From positions 62,001 through 126,000 of the forward strand of contig CANDAE010000009.1 of NCBI GenBank assembly GCA_947382645.1: a stretch of 64,000 bases of DNA. Direction: 5' to 3'. This document shows positions 42,505 through 51,722 of this stretch, in pieces (position 1 is the first letter of the stretch; each line of letters opens with the position of its first letter). This DNA is from Suilimivivens sp009774465 (GTDB lineage: Bacteria > Bacillota > Clostridia > Lachnospirales > Lachnospiraceae). Under the pieces are notes generated by a model. The model was not told the DNA's origin and made no database searches. It saw only the letters and a list, made by a program, of their open reading frames with translations. A program made the translations under genes and the position numbers.

Positions 42505-44916
42505 TTATTTCTGCACAATATTAACAATTCTTCCGGGAACATAAATTTCTTTTACAATGTTTCCCGTCAACTTCTCGGCAATGGTTTCCTTTGCCTTGGC
42601 AATTACTGCGTCTTTTGCCTCATCCCTTGCAATCTTTAAGGTTGCTCTGGTCTTTCCGTTAATCTGAACAGCAATTTCTATAGTTGATTCAATGGTTTTT
42701 GCTTCATCAAATTCCGGCCATGCGGTCTGATAAATATAGCCTTCAAATCCTGATGCCTGCCAGATTTCCTCTGTAATATGAGGCGCAACCGGATTCAGCA
42801 GTGTAAGAAGTGTTTTAAACTCACCCTTAGTTACTGCATTTTTCCTGTAAAAATCATTAATCAGCGACATCATGGCGGCAATTGCCGTATTATATTTCAA
42901 ATTTTCAAAATCGTTGCTTACCTTCTTGATGGTCTGATGCATGGTAACTTCCAGATCTTTGGAGTATTCGTCACCTTCCGTCAGAATATCCTGTAATTTC
43001 CACACTCTCTCAAGGAATCTGCGGCAGCCTTTCACACCATCCTCACTCCATGCGGCGCTTAAATCAAATGCTCCGATAAACATTTCATAAGTTCTTAAGG
43101 TATCTGCACCATAATCCCTCACAATATCATCAGGATTAACCACATTTCCTCTGGACTTACTCATTTTTTCACCATTAGAGCCCAAAATCATGCCGTGAGA
43201 GGTTCTCTTAAGATACGGTTCCGGACAGGGAACAATCTTTTCATCATACAAAAATCTGTGCCAGAAGCGGGAGTAAAGAAGATGCAGCGTGGTGTGCTCC
43301 ATTCCTCCATTGTACCAGTCAACAGGCATCCAGTAATCCAATGCTTCCTTACTTGCCAGTTCTTTCTCATTCAAAGGATCTGTATACCTTAAGAAATACC
43401 ATGAAGAACCGGCCCACTGAGGCATGGTATCTGTTTCCCGAAGTGCAGGACCGCCACAGCAGGGACAGGTGGTTTTCACCCAGTCCGTCATATGAGCAAG
43501 GGGTGACTCTCCGTTATCAGTTGGCATGTAGCTTTCCACTTCCGGTAATTCCAGAGGAAGTTCACTTTCAGGAAGCGCAACATAGCCGCATTTTTCACAT
43601 TTTACAATGGGAATAGGCTCGCCCCAGTAACGTTGTCTGGAAAATACCCAGTCCCGAAGCTTAAAGTTGGTTTTCTTATGTCCAATCCCCTTTTCTGTCA
43701 GGAATTCAATGATTTTTTCCTTTGCATCCAAAACGGAAAGTCCGTTCAAAAATCCGGAATTTACAAGGGTTCCGGTTGCCACATCAGTAAATACCGCTTC
43801 CTGCACATCAACAGGACTTCCTGCCACCACCTCAATAATAGGCATATTGAATTTTTTTGCAAATTCCCAGTCTCTTTCATCATGGGCCGGTACTGCCATG
43901 ATTGCACCGGTGCCATAGCTCATCAGTACATAATCAGAAATCCATATGGGAATTTCTTCGTCGTTTACCGGATTTACCGCAGTCAGTCCGTCCAGCATTA
44001 CGCCTGTTTTATCCTTTGCAAGTTCCGTACGTTCAAAATCCGACTTTTTAGCTGCCAGCTCACGATAGGAAATCACATCATCCCAGTTTTTAATATCTGC
44101 TTTATACTTGTCAATAAAAGGATGTTCCGGACTCATTACCATATAGGTTACACCAAACAGCGTATCCGGTCTGGTGGTGTAAACGGTAAGCTTGTCCTCT
44201 TTATTCTTTAAAACAAAATCAACCTCCGCACCGGTAGATTTTCCAATCCAGTTTTTCTGTGAAACTTTAACCCGTTCCACATAGTCCACACTGTCAAGTC
44301 CTTCCAGAAGTTTGTCTGCATAATCCGTAATTTTAAGCATCCATTGGCTTTTCACCCTGCGGACCACCTCAGAGCCACACCGCTCGCAGACACCGTTTAC
44401 CACCTCTTCATTGGCCAGTCCCACCTTACAGGAGGTGCACCAGTTAATAGGCATTTCCGCCTTATAAGCCAGACCTGCATTAAATAATTTCAAAAAGATC
44501 CACTGCGTCCATTTATAGTAACCAACATCTGTGGTGTTAATTTCTCTGTCCCAGTCAAAGGAATAACCAAGTGAATGAAGCTGTCCTTTAAATCGCTCCA
44601 CATTATTTTTTGTAACGATCTTTGGGTGGATATGATTTTTAATGGCATAATTTTCCGTAGGCAGCCCAAATGCGTCCCATCCCATTGGATAAAGAACATT
44701 ATAGCCCTGCATTCTTCTTTTCCTTGCTACAATATCCAGCGCTGTATAAGGTCTTGGATGCCCTACATGCAGTCCCTGTCCTGAAGGATAGGGAAATTCT
44801 ACCAGTGCGTAATATTTGGGTTTTGAATAATCATCAGAAGTTTTGAATGCTTTTTTGTCATCCCATATCTTCTGCCATTTCGTTTCTACCTCTCTGTGAT
44901 TATATGGTACTGCCAT
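42505..44916 (-). CDS. leuS: Leucyl-tRNA synthetase
   Basis: 803 residues, class I synthetase that charges tRNA-Leu. The HIGH motif is in YPSGQGLHVGHPRPYTALD and KMSKS in GEKMSKSRGNVVNPDD. The inserted CP1 editing domain includes TTRPDTLFGVTYMVMSPEHP and YGTGAIMAVPAHDERDWEF, and a Cys4 zinc site is seen in CTSC..CERCG and CEKCG..CPCCG. The length is normal. It has its own promoter at 44958-44986 and a leader of only about 35 nt, so there is no room for a T-box. A perfect palindrome covers the likely transcription start. Confidence 0.97.
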   Translation of the reverse strand: MAVPYNHREVETKWQKIWDDKKAFKTSDDYSKPKYYALVEFPYPSGQGLHVGHPRPYTALDIVARKRRMQGYNVLYPMGWDAFGLPTENYAIKNHIHPKIVTKNNVERFKGQLHSLGYSFDWDREINTTDVGYYKWTQWIFLKLFNAGLAYKAEMPINWCTSCKVGLANEEVVNGVCERCGSEVVRRVKSQWMLKITDYADKLLEGLDSVDYVERVKVSQKNWIGKSTGAEVDFVLKNKEDKLTVYTTRPDTLFGVTYMVMSPEHPFIDKYKADIKNWDDVISYRELAAKKSDFERTELAKDKTGVMLDGLTAVNPVNDEEIPIWISDYVLMSYGTGAIMAVPAHDERDWEFAKKFNMPIIEVVAGSPVDVQEAVFTDVATGTLVNSGFLNGLSVLDAKEKIIEFLTEKGIGHKKTNFKLRDWVFSRQRYWGEPIPIVKCEKCGYVALPESELPLELPEVESYMPTDNGESPLAHMTDWVKTTCPCCGGPALRETDTMPQWAGSSWYFLRYTDPLNEKELASKEALDYWMPVDWYNGGMEHTTLHLLYSRFWHRFLYDEKIVPCPEPYLKRTSHGMILGSNGEKMSKSRGNVVNPDDIVRDYGADTLRTYEMFIGAFDLSAAWSEDGVKGCRRFLERVWKLQDILTEGDEYSKDLEVTMHQTIKKVSNDFENLKYNTAIAAMMSLINDFYRKNAVTKGEFKTLLTLLNPVAPHITEEIWQASGFEGYIYQTAWPEFDEAKTIESTIEIAVQINGKTRATLKIARDEAKDAVIAKAKETIAEKLTGNIVKEIYVPGRIVNIVQK

Positions 44917-44940
44917 CGTTTACACTCCTCTCATTTTTCC

Positions 44941-44956
44941 GTAACTGAACAGTTAC
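44941..44956. promoter_or_regulatory. Perfect 16-bp palindrome at the leuS transcription start
   Basis: GTAACTGAACAGTTAC on the plus strand (7-bp arms, 2-nt centre) begins just after the -10. It could be an operator or form a 5'-end hairpin in the leuS message. Confidence 0.6.
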
Positions 44957-44957
44957 A

Positions 44958-44986
44958 AGTTTACCTATATTATGGCAAAATGTCAA
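44958..44986 (-). promoter_or_regulatory. Sigma-A promoter of leuS
   Basis: TTGACA (44986-44981), 17-nt spacer and TAAACT (44963-44958) on the minus strand. Confidence 0.78.
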
Positions 44987-44996
44987 GAAAACCGCA

Positions 44997-46643
44997 TCAC
45001 TTAATCGCCTTCACCTGATTCAGTCCATATTCATCCAGATATTCAAAAGTAACCCGATCTCCAATCTGATATTTCACAATCTGAATCAGCGACTTATCCT
45101 GCATGTCAATATCAAAAATATCGTCACTGTTTTCCAGGCAAATATAATAATGGGTGTTACCCTCTAAAACAATGGATGAAATACTTTTAATCTGACCGGT
45201 GATGCTCTTTTGTTCCTCCGCCATACTGCTTACAATTCCATTGGTGCTTAAAAGCTCCGTATAATTCTTTTCACATTCTTTTAAGGTATCACCAATAGCC
45301 ACCCACTGATACTTCTGCACATTAACCATTGCATATTTTTTAACAAGGCCTGCGCTGTCCTTAAGGGCCATAAAGTAGGTAGGCTCATCTGCAATGTTAA
45401 GAAGCAGGGGAAATGTTGCCCGATATCCCAGGTTCTGTACCTGTCCCTCTGCTGAGGACATGGCTGAGTCTTCAATGGCGCCTTCCACCTTATAATACCT
45501 CGTCTCCATTGTACGCTGATTCATCAGCACAAATCCCACATTGGACTGATCCCCGCTGACACTGGTCACTCCGGTATAAACCCACACATCATCATCAAGG
45601 GCAATATAATTGTATCCATTGGTAGACTGGAGGCAGTCCTTCTGCCCTAACAGAGAGTTCCAATAGCCATGCTTTAACAGTCCCGAGTAATCATACAGAT
45701 CAATTAACAGCTCCGCCGAATAAACCTTATCAATCCATGTAGGCACGTCCTCCACCGCATAATCCGTGCACTCTCCTGTCTGGGCGTTACACAGAACCAC
45801 TCTGCCAATGGTCTGGCCTCCAAACAGGCCGATATTAAACTTTTTCACAGGACACACCCAGTAAGGCGTTCCTTCATCATCAATTTCAAAAAAGATCTGC
45901 TCTGCAAAAATATAAGTAGGGAACCTAAAACGCAGGTGTCTGTAAATATTTCTGTTAAAATATTCTCCCTTGGAATACTTAATCCCTTCCGCCAATTTCA
46001 CACATTCCGTATCCTGCGTAGTCATGTCAATTAAAATATATGCCGGTATTCCATTCCTTTGATTTGTCAGCCATTTAATAGGGCTTGCATAAGTAAGGGG
46101 CGTCACTCGAACCGGCTTTCCCATGTAATTAATCTGAGAGTAATCGCTGGTTACTTCAAACTGAGAAACCATATCTACCATACTGCCCATTTTCCTGTTG
46201 CCTAAAATTGCCGCCGAATCTTTATCCAAAAGAGGAATCGTTTGATAATCCACTTCCTTAATATCATCTGTAAAATTTCTTTCTTCAATGCTTAAAAGCT
46301 TTTGATATTTTGCCGCATTGAAAAAAGGCGAAGACAGCAGGTATCCAATGCCATAAACAGCGCATAAAAGCAGCATTGCAATCCCCAGGATTTTAAACAT
46401 AAGACTGGTGTCCTTAATCCGAAACTGCAATTTGCTGATGCCTTCCACTGTACTCTCCGCATTTTTCTTAAAATACTTCGCCAATGAAAACAGCATTAAA
46501 ATTCCAATGATCAGGAAAATCGCTCCCCAGGTTCCAGAAGAATGAATGTTGATTGCAGGTATCGTCACATAATAATACACGCCAAGGGCAGCTACAATCG
46601 CCAGTCCAATTAAAAGATTCCTGATAAATTTATTTTTTTTCAT
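44997..46643 (-). CDS. Membrane protein of unknown function, 548 aa
   Basis: Three membrane helices in the first 130 residues (FIRNLLIGLAIVAALGVYYY; WGAIFLIIGILMLFSLAKYF; LMFKILGIAMLLLCAVYGIGY) are followed by about 420 residues predicted outside, rich in beta strands (VRVTPLTYASPIKWLTNQ, GIPAYILIDMTTQDTECVKL, GTPYWVCPVKKFNIGLFGG). The end looks like a small OB-type domain (ITGQIKSISSIVLEGNTHYY). I do not recognise the family and assign no function. It lies between the EF-G-like gene and leuS, apparently as its own unit. Confidence 0.85.
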   Translation of the reverse strand: MKKNKFIRNLLIGLAIVAALGVYYYVTIPAINIHSSGTWGAIFLIIGILMLFSLAKYFKKNAESTVEGISKLQFRIKDTSLMFKILGIAMLLLCAVYGIGYLLSSPFFNAAKYQKLLSIEERNFTDDIKEVDYQTIPLLDKDSAAILGNRKMGSMVDMVSQFEVTSDYSQINYMGKPVRVTPLTYASPIKWLTNQRNGIPAYILIDMTTQDTECVKLAEGIKYSKGEYFNRNIYRHLRFRFPTYIFAEQIFFEIDDEGTPYWVCPVKKFNIGLFGGQTIGRVVLCNAQTGECTDYAVEDVPTWIDKVYSAELLIDLYDYSGLLKHGYWNSLLGQKDCLQSTNGYNYIALDDDVWVYTGVTSVSGDQSNVGFVLMNQRTMETRYYKVEGAIEDSAMSSAEGQVQNLGYRATFPLLLNIADEPTYFMALKDSAGLVKKYAMVNVQKYQWVAIGDTLKECEKNYTELLSTNGIVSSMAEEQKSITGQIKSISSIVLEGNTHYYICLENSDDIFDIDMQDKSLIQIVKYQIGDRVTFEYLDEYGLNQVKAIK

Positions 46644-46720
46644 CCAATTGCTCCTTATCTTTCAAATTCATACAGCATACATAAATTAGATTATACAATT
46701 TCTGCCGGCAAAATACAACA

Positions 46721-46750
46721 GGATGCTGTATACCCCCATATACAGCATCC
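46721..46750 (-). terminator. Hairpin after the EF-G-like gene
   Basis: GGATGCTGTATA / TATACAGCATCC is a perfect 12-bp stem with a 6-nt loop. The U tract after it (TGTTGTATTTT) is interrupted. It lies about 45 nt after the EF-G-like stop codon. Confidence 0.75.
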
Positions 46751-46793
46751 CATTTCCTTCTTCTAAAAAGAACTTATTCTTTAAAAAACACGT

Positions 46794-48884
46794 TTACTCT
46801 TCTGTACCTTCAGCAACCTTAGCCGCCCTTGCTGCCACTTCTTTCTCCTGTACATCACTGGGAGCCTGCTCATAACGTGAAAATTCATACTCATACTCGC
46901 CTCGTCCTCCAGTCATGGAACGAAGGTCTGTACAATATCCAAACAGGCTCATCATAGGAACATCTGCCTCAATAATCTGTTTGCCGCCAGGAGCCGGATT
47001 CATACCAAGCACTCTTCCTCTTCTCTTATTCAGATCACCCATAACGTCTCCTGTGTAGGAATCAGGCACTGTCACCTTCATGGAAGCAATGGGTTCAAGC
47101 AAAACCGGATGTGCCTCCATAAATCCTTTCTTAAATGCCTGGATTGTAGCCATCTTAAATGCCATTTCAGAGGAATCCACCGGATGATAAGAACCATCAT
47201 AAAGGACTGCCTTAACCCCTACCACCGGATAAGCTGCCATAGGCCCTTTTAATACGGATTCCTGAATTCCCTTCTCTACAGCAGGGAAATAGTTCTTGGG
47301 AACCGCGCCGCCTACTACAATCTGTTCAAACTCATAGGCCTCTTCCAGATTGCCTGAAGGTTCAAATTTCATCTTAACATGACCATACTGTCCATGTCCT
47401 CCTGACTGTTTCTTATATTTATATTCCACATCAGAAGTCTTCTTAATGGTTTCCCTGAAAGCTACCTTGGGCTCGGTCAGTTCAATTTCAACCTTATATT
47501 CATTTAAAAGCTTGCTTGCAATCACTTCAAGGTGCAGATCTCCCATTCCGTAAAGAAGCATCTGTTTATTCTCAGAATCATTTACATACTTCATGGTCAG
47601 ATCTTCATGAGAAATTTTCTGAAGCGCCTGAGAAATCTTGTCAACATCACCTTTGTTCTTAGGTTTATAACGCATGTATGTATATGGTGTAGGCATTTCC
47701 CATTTTCCAAACTTAATGGTGGTAGCCTTGGTAGACAGGCTGTTTCCGGTTCTTGCTGCTGTCAGCTTGGCCAATGCACCAATATCTCCTGCGTGAAGCT
47801 CTTTCACTTCAACAGGCTTATTTCCCTGAAGAACATATAACTTGCCGATCTTTTCCTCTATTTCCTTATCCACATTATAAATCACGTCGTCTGTCTTAAG
47901 TACGCCGGAGTTCACCTTGATCAGTGAATACTTTCCAATAAAGGGATCTACGATTGTTTTCCAGATATAAGCGGATTTTGCCTTTGAAAAATCATAATCC
48001 GCATTATAAATTTCATTGGTCTTCATATTAATACCTGCAACAGTTCTGTTTTCAGGACTGGGGAAGTATTTAATGATATCGTCAAGCAGTGTATACATAC
48101 CCTGACATAAAACATTTGATCCCATTGTCATGGGAACGATGCTGCCATCGCATACATTGGTTCTAAGCGCTGCCCTTATTTCCGCATCTGAGAAGGTTTC
48201 TCCCCCGAAGTAGCGCTCCATCATTTCCTCACTGGTTTCTGCCACTGCTTCCATTAAAGCCTCGCGGCAAATTTGAAGGTTTGCTTTGTTGTATTCCGGA
48301 ACTTCACACTCCACAACTTCCTTCCCCTGCCATCTGTTGCCTGTCTCGGTAATTACATTAACATATCCCACAAATTTTTCATTTTCACGAATCGGCAGAT
48401 GGAATGGAGCCATCTTTTTACCAAACATCTGCGTCATATCTTCCACAACCTGTCTGAATGATGCATTATCCACATCCATATTGCTGACATAAATCATACG
48501 AGGCAGTTTATACTTTTCGCAGATATCCCATGCTTTCTGTGTGCCTACTTCCACGCCTGATTTGCCATTTACAACAATAATCGCCGCACCGGCTGCACTG
48601 ATTGCCTCTTCCACCTCGCCCGAAAAATCAAAAAATCCGGGTGCATCTATCAGATTGATCTTATATCCTTCCCATTCAACAGGAACGACGGAAGTACTAA
48701 TGGATATTTTTCTCTTCTGCTCTTCCTTGCCAAAGTCACTGACAGTATTGCCGTCTTCTACTTTTCCTAATCTGGATGTAATACCTGATAAATATGCCAT
48801 AGCCTCTACCAGACTGGTCTTTCCGCTTCCCCCATGTCCAAGCAGCGCTACGTTTCTGATCTTATCAGTTGTGTAAATATTCAT
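46794..48884 (-). CDS. EF-G-like translational GTPase paralogue
   Basis: 696 residues with the five-domain EF-G layout (domain IV loop GGHGQYGHVKM, domain V AFKMATIQAFKKGFMEA). The GTPase motifs deviate from true EF-G: P-loop GHGGSGKTS, switch I KRKISI instead of ERGITI, G3 DAPGFFDF instead of DTPGH (the catalytic His is Phe), and G4 SNMD instead of NKMD. It is therefore an EF-G paralogue of the EF-G II/EF-G-like group rather than the housekeeping factor, and may be a weak or non-classical GTPase. GGAGG precedes the ATG. It is transcribed alone, divergent to tyrA. Confidence 0.9.
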   Translation of the reverse strand: MNIYTTDKIRNVALLGHGGSGKTSLVEAMAYLSGITSRLGKVEDGNTVSDFGKEEQKRKISISTSVVPVEWEGYKINLIDAPGFFDFSGEVEEAISAAGAAIIVVNGKSGVEVGTQKAWDICEKYKLPRMIYVSNMDVDNASFRQVVEDMTQMFGKKMAPFHLPIRENEKFVGYVNVITETGNRWQGKEVVECEVPEYNKANLQICREALMEAVAETSEEMMERYFGGETFSDAEIRAALRTNVCDGSIVPMTMGSNVLCQGMYTLLDDIIKYFPSPENRTVAGINMKTNEIYNADYDFSKAKSAYIWKTIVDPFIGKYSLIKVNSGVLKTDDVIYNVDKEIEEKIGKLYVLQGNKPVEVKELHAGDIGALAKLTAARTGNSLSTKATTIKFGKWEMPTPYTYMRYKPKNKGDVDKISQALQKISHEDLTMKYVNDSENKQMLLYGMGDLHLEVIASKLLNEYKVEIELTEPKVAFRETIKKTSDVEYKYKKQSGGHGQYGHVKMKFEPSGNLEEAYEFEQIVVGGAVPKNYFPAVEKGIQESVLKGPMAAYPVVGVKAVLYDGSYHPVDSSEMAFKMATIQAFKKGFMEAHPVLLEPIASMKVTVPDSYTGDVMGDLNKRRGRVLGMNPAPGGKQIIEADVPMMSLFGYCTDLRSMTGGRGEYEYEFSRYEQAPSDVQEKEVAARAAKVAEGTEE

Positions 48885-49024
48885 ATATGTCCCTCCATTT
48901 TATGTTTCTCTGGGCAATACGTCATAATTTTAAAGAAAAATTATTTCAGCCTTCAAACCCCATGAGTACATTTTACTAAATTTCAGGGAATTATACAAGC
49001 AAAATTATACATTTTACAGATTCA

Positions 49025-49053
49025 TTGACTTTTACACACTAAAGTGTTATATT
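49025..49053 (+). promoter_or_regulatory. Promoter of tyrA with embedded dyad
   Basis: TTGACT (49025-49030), 17-nt spacer and TATATT (49048-49053). The spacer end holds the palindrome ACACT-AA-AGTGT (49036-49047), a possible repressor site touching the -10. The rest of the 229-bp gap contains AT-rich sequence with two TATAAT boxes on the minus strand lacking clear -35 partners. Confidence 0.65.
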
Positions 49054-49113
49054 TTTTTAGTCAGGCGCTGTCCTGCAAAGCATAACGGCACCTGATTATG
49101 AAAGGAGTTATCC

Positions 49114-50214
49114 ATGAACAAAACTTTGACTTGTGGTTTTATTGGACTGGGGCTGATCGGCGGCTCTATTGCCAAAGCTTTCCGAAAATTTTATCCTGAC
49201 AGCCGCCTGATGGCATATGATATTAAACAGGAAGCAATAAAAGAAGCTGCCAGGGAAGGCGTTATTGATCTTCCCTTATCTGATATCAGCAGTGAATTTG
49301 CAGAATGTAATTACATTTTTTTATGTGCTCCGGTCTCAGAAAATGATAAAAATCTGTCCAGACTTAAAGAAAACTTATCTCCTGCCTGCCTTCTCACAGA
49401 TGTGGGCAGCGTAAAAACAGATATTCATATGCATATTAAAAATATTGGACTTGAGAGCCAGTTTATCGGCGGCCATCCTATGGCCGGAAGCGAGCGGATC
49501 GGCTATGTAAATTCCAAGGCGCTTCTTTTGGAAAATGCCTACTATATCTTAACTCCGGGGGAAGGCGTTGCAAAAGAAACCGTTACGTCTTTCAGTACTT
49601 TAATTGCCTCTCTCGGCGCCATTCCTATGGTGCTCACCTGTAAGCAGCACGATTTTGTGACTGCCGCTGTCAGCCATCTTCCTCATGTAATTGCCGCTTC
49701 ATTGGTGAATCTGATTAAAGAAACCGATTCAGAAGAAGGCATCATGAAACTGATTGCAGCAGGAGGTTTTAAGGATATTACCAGAATTGCTTCCTCTTCT
49801 CCGGTGATGTGGCAGCAAATCTGCCTGACCAACAGGGAAAATATATCAGAACTGTTGAATACTTATATTGTTTCTCTGAAACAAATAAAAAAGGAAATTG
49901 ATACTTCTGCTTCCCAAAAGCTCTATGACTTTTTTGACAATGCCAGAAGCTATCGTGATTCCTTCATAGACGCCTCCAGCGGTCCGATTAAAAAATCATA
50001 CTCCCTGCGAATCGATATTGCAGATGAGCCGGGTGCTCTGGCAGCTATTGCAACGATTCTGGCACTTAACCAGATCAGTATCAAAAATATCGGAATTGTC
50101 CATAACAGAGAATTGGAAGGCGGTGTGCTCCAGGTAGAATTTTATGAGGAAGACAGTATTGAAAAAGCCTCTGAAATTCTTCAGTCAAAAGGGTATTCGA
50201 TTTACCACAAATAA
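49114..50214 (+). CDS. tyrA: Prephenate dehydrogenase
   Basis: 366 residues. The Rossmann motif GFIGLGLIGGSIAKAF binds NAD; GGHPMAGSERIG and AAVSHLPHVIAASL carry the active-site His residues of the family; a C-terminal ACT domain (IDIADEPGALAAIATIL, EGGVLQVEFY) probably senses tyrosine. It turns prephenate into 4-hydroxyphenylpyruvate for tyrosine synthesis. AAGGAG lies 7 nt before the ATG. It is transcribed alone, away from the other aromatic genes, and ends convergent with the PilZ gene. Confidence 0.95.
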   Translation: MNKTLTCGFIGLGLIGGSIAKAFRKFYPDSRLMAYDIKQEAIKEAAREGVIDLPLSDISSEFAECNYIFLCAPVSENDKNLSRLKENLSPACLLTDVGSVKTDIHMHIKNIGLESQFIGGHPMAGSERIGYVNSKALLLENAYYILTPGEGVAKETVTSFSTLIASLGAIPMVLTCKQHDFVTAAVSHLPHVIAASLVNLIKETDSEEGIMKLIAAGGFKDITRIASSSPVMWQQICLTNRENISELLNTYIVSLKQIKKEIDTSASQKLYDFFDNARSYRDSFIDASSGPIKKSYSLRIDIADEPGALAAIATILALNQISIKNIGIVHNRELEGGVLQVEFYEEDSIEKASEILQSKGYSIYHK

Positions 50215-50237
50215 AAGGTGCACCGCAAGGCGCACCC
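50208..50237 (-). terminator. Terminator of the pheST-apeB-queA-PilZ run
   Basis: GGTGC/GCACC stem with further pairs and a 4-nt loop, followed on the minus strand by TTTTATTTG. It overlaps the tyrA stop codon; on the plus strand there is no U run. Confidence 0.7.
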
Positions 50238-50255
50238 ATAAAAAACTTTCAAAAG

Positions 50256-50594
50256 TCAGGCATTTGTCAGAGATGCCACGGTATCATATACTTCAATTCT
50301 GGAAGCCTCAGATTCAGGCATTCCAATAAAAACCGCTCCATAATTAAATCCCTCATCCTTTTTTTCAATTCTAATTATTTCAAGGCATGCATGGAGCACC
50401 TCCTGCGTCCAGATTCTTAAATTAGCCTCATATACTGCACCGATTTCTAAAAGCTCACCGCAGTTAAATCCAATACCTGATTTTGATACATCCGCAATAT
50501 CAATTGTAATTTCATGATTGCTGCTGTCATCCAATCGCTTTACGATAATTGTGGAAATTAACTTTCTGCGGTTATTTTTTCTTCTTTCTTCCAT
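50256..50594 (-). CDS. PilZ domain protein (c-di-GMP-binding type)
   Basis: About 112 residues, a single PilZ domain. The c-di-GMP-binding Arg motif is RRKNNRRKL at the N-terminus and the second motif is DVSKSGIGF. The longer frame starting at 50657 adds residues not typical of PilZ, so ATG 50594 is chosen although its ribosome site (AGG) is weak. It is a soluble effector whose partner is unknown. It lies 66 nt after queA and may be read from the T-box promoter far upstream or from its own unseen promoter. Confidence 0.85.
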   Translation of the reverse strand: MEERRKNNRRKLISTIIVKRLDDSSNHEITIDIADVSKSGIGFNCGELLEIGAVYEANLRIWTQEVLHACLEIIRIEKKDEGFNYGAVFIGMPESEASRIEVYDTVASLTNA

Positions 50595-50660
50595 ATTTAC
50601 CTGTACCCTTTCCCTTACATACCCATTTATGAGTTCTATTTTACACATTGCTATCATATA

Positions 50661-51722
50661 CTAAATGATATTTTTTGTAAAGTCATCTGTAAAAAAACAT
50701 GCATCCCCAAAAGAGAAAAAACGGTACTTTTCTGCCACTGCATCTGCATATGCATTCAGTACATTTTCCCGCCCTGCCAGTGCGCTGACCAGCATAACAA
50801 GGGTTGACTCCGGCAAATGAAAATTGGTAATCAGGCAGTCCATCACTTTAAACTGATAACCGGGATAAATAAAAATTTCTGTGTCGCCGCAGCATTCTGA
50901 AAGGCTTCCTTTTTCATCAGCAGCACTTTCTATTGTCCGGCAGCTTGTGGTTCCCACACAAATCACTCTGTGTCCGCTTTTTTTGGTTTCATTGATTATT
51001 CCCGCCGCACTTTGTGCAATCTGATAATATTCAGAATGCATGTGGTGCTCTAAAATATGATCCGCTTTCACCGGACGAAATGTGCCAAGTCCCACATGCA
51101 GCGTTACGTATGCAATCTTTACACCTTTTTCTTCTATTTGGGCAAGAAGCTCCCTGGTAAAATGAAGTCCTGCCGTAGGCGCTGCTGCGGAACCGTCATA
51201 TTTCGCATAGACAGTCTGATAGCGGTTTTTATCCTTAAGTTTATGGGTAATATATGGAGGCAGGGGCATTTCCCCCAGCCTGTCAAGTACTTCTTCAAAA
51301 ATTCCATCATAAGAAAAGCGGATTAACCTGTTCCCTTCTTCTACTACATCCAATACCTCTGCATTTAGTATTCCGTCCCCGAAAGTAAGATTTGCACCCG
51401 GCCTTACCTTTTTTCCGGGCTTTACCAGGCATTCCCACACATTCCCTTCCCTGCGTTTTAAAAGAAGCACTTCCACCTGCGCGCTCGTATCCGTCTTTGT
51501 GCCAAGAAGTCTGGCCGGAAGCACTTTGGTGTTATTTAATACCAGACAATCTCCCGGGTGCAGATAATCTATTATGTTACGAAATACTTCATGCTTTATG
51601 GCGCCTGTATTTTTATCCACCATAAGAAGTCTGGACGCTGATCTGTCCTCAAGAGGATCCTGTGCGATCAGCTCCTTTGGCAGATCAAAATAAAAATCCG
51701 AGGTTTTAAGATCCTGCTCCAT
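50661..51722 (-). CDS. queA: S-adenosylmethionine:tRNA ribosyltransferase-isomerase
   Basis: 353 residues. QueA moves the ribosyl group of SAM onto preQ1 in tRNA, the penultimate queuosine step. Seen: FDLPKELIAQDPLEDRSASRLL at the N-terminus (shown in part), LVLNNTKVLPARL, AAPTAGLHFT and the C-terminal FHLPESTLVMLVSA. The start codon overlaps the stop codon of the aminopeptidase gene (TAATG), implying coupled translation. No other queuosine gene is in the window. Confidence 0.96.
   Translation of the reverse strand: MEQDLKTSDFYFDLPKELIAQDPLEDRSASRLLMVDKNTGAIKHEVFRNIIDYLHPGDCLVLNNTKVLPARLLGTKTDTSAQVEVLLLKRREGNVWECLVKPGKKVRPGANLTFGDGILNAEVLDVVEEGNRLIRFSYDGIFEEVLDRLGEMPLPPYITHKLKDKNRYQTVYAKYDGSAAAPTAGLHFTRELLAQIEEKGVKIAYVTLHVGLGTFRPVKADHILEHHMHSEYYQIAQSAAGIINETKKSGHRVICVGTTSCRTIESAADEKGSLSECCGDTEIFIYPGYQFKVMDCLITNFHLPESTLVMLVSALAGRENVLNAYADAVAEKYRFFSFGDACFFTDDFTKNII

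Noticed and set aside
43633..44211. Plus-strand 192-codon open frame
   Set aside because: Entirely antisense to the well-supported leuS, with no start signals.
44917..44996. T-box leader for leuS
   Set aside because: The gap is only 80 bp, the promoter leaves about 35 nt of leader, and no GGGTGGNACCGCG sequence is present.
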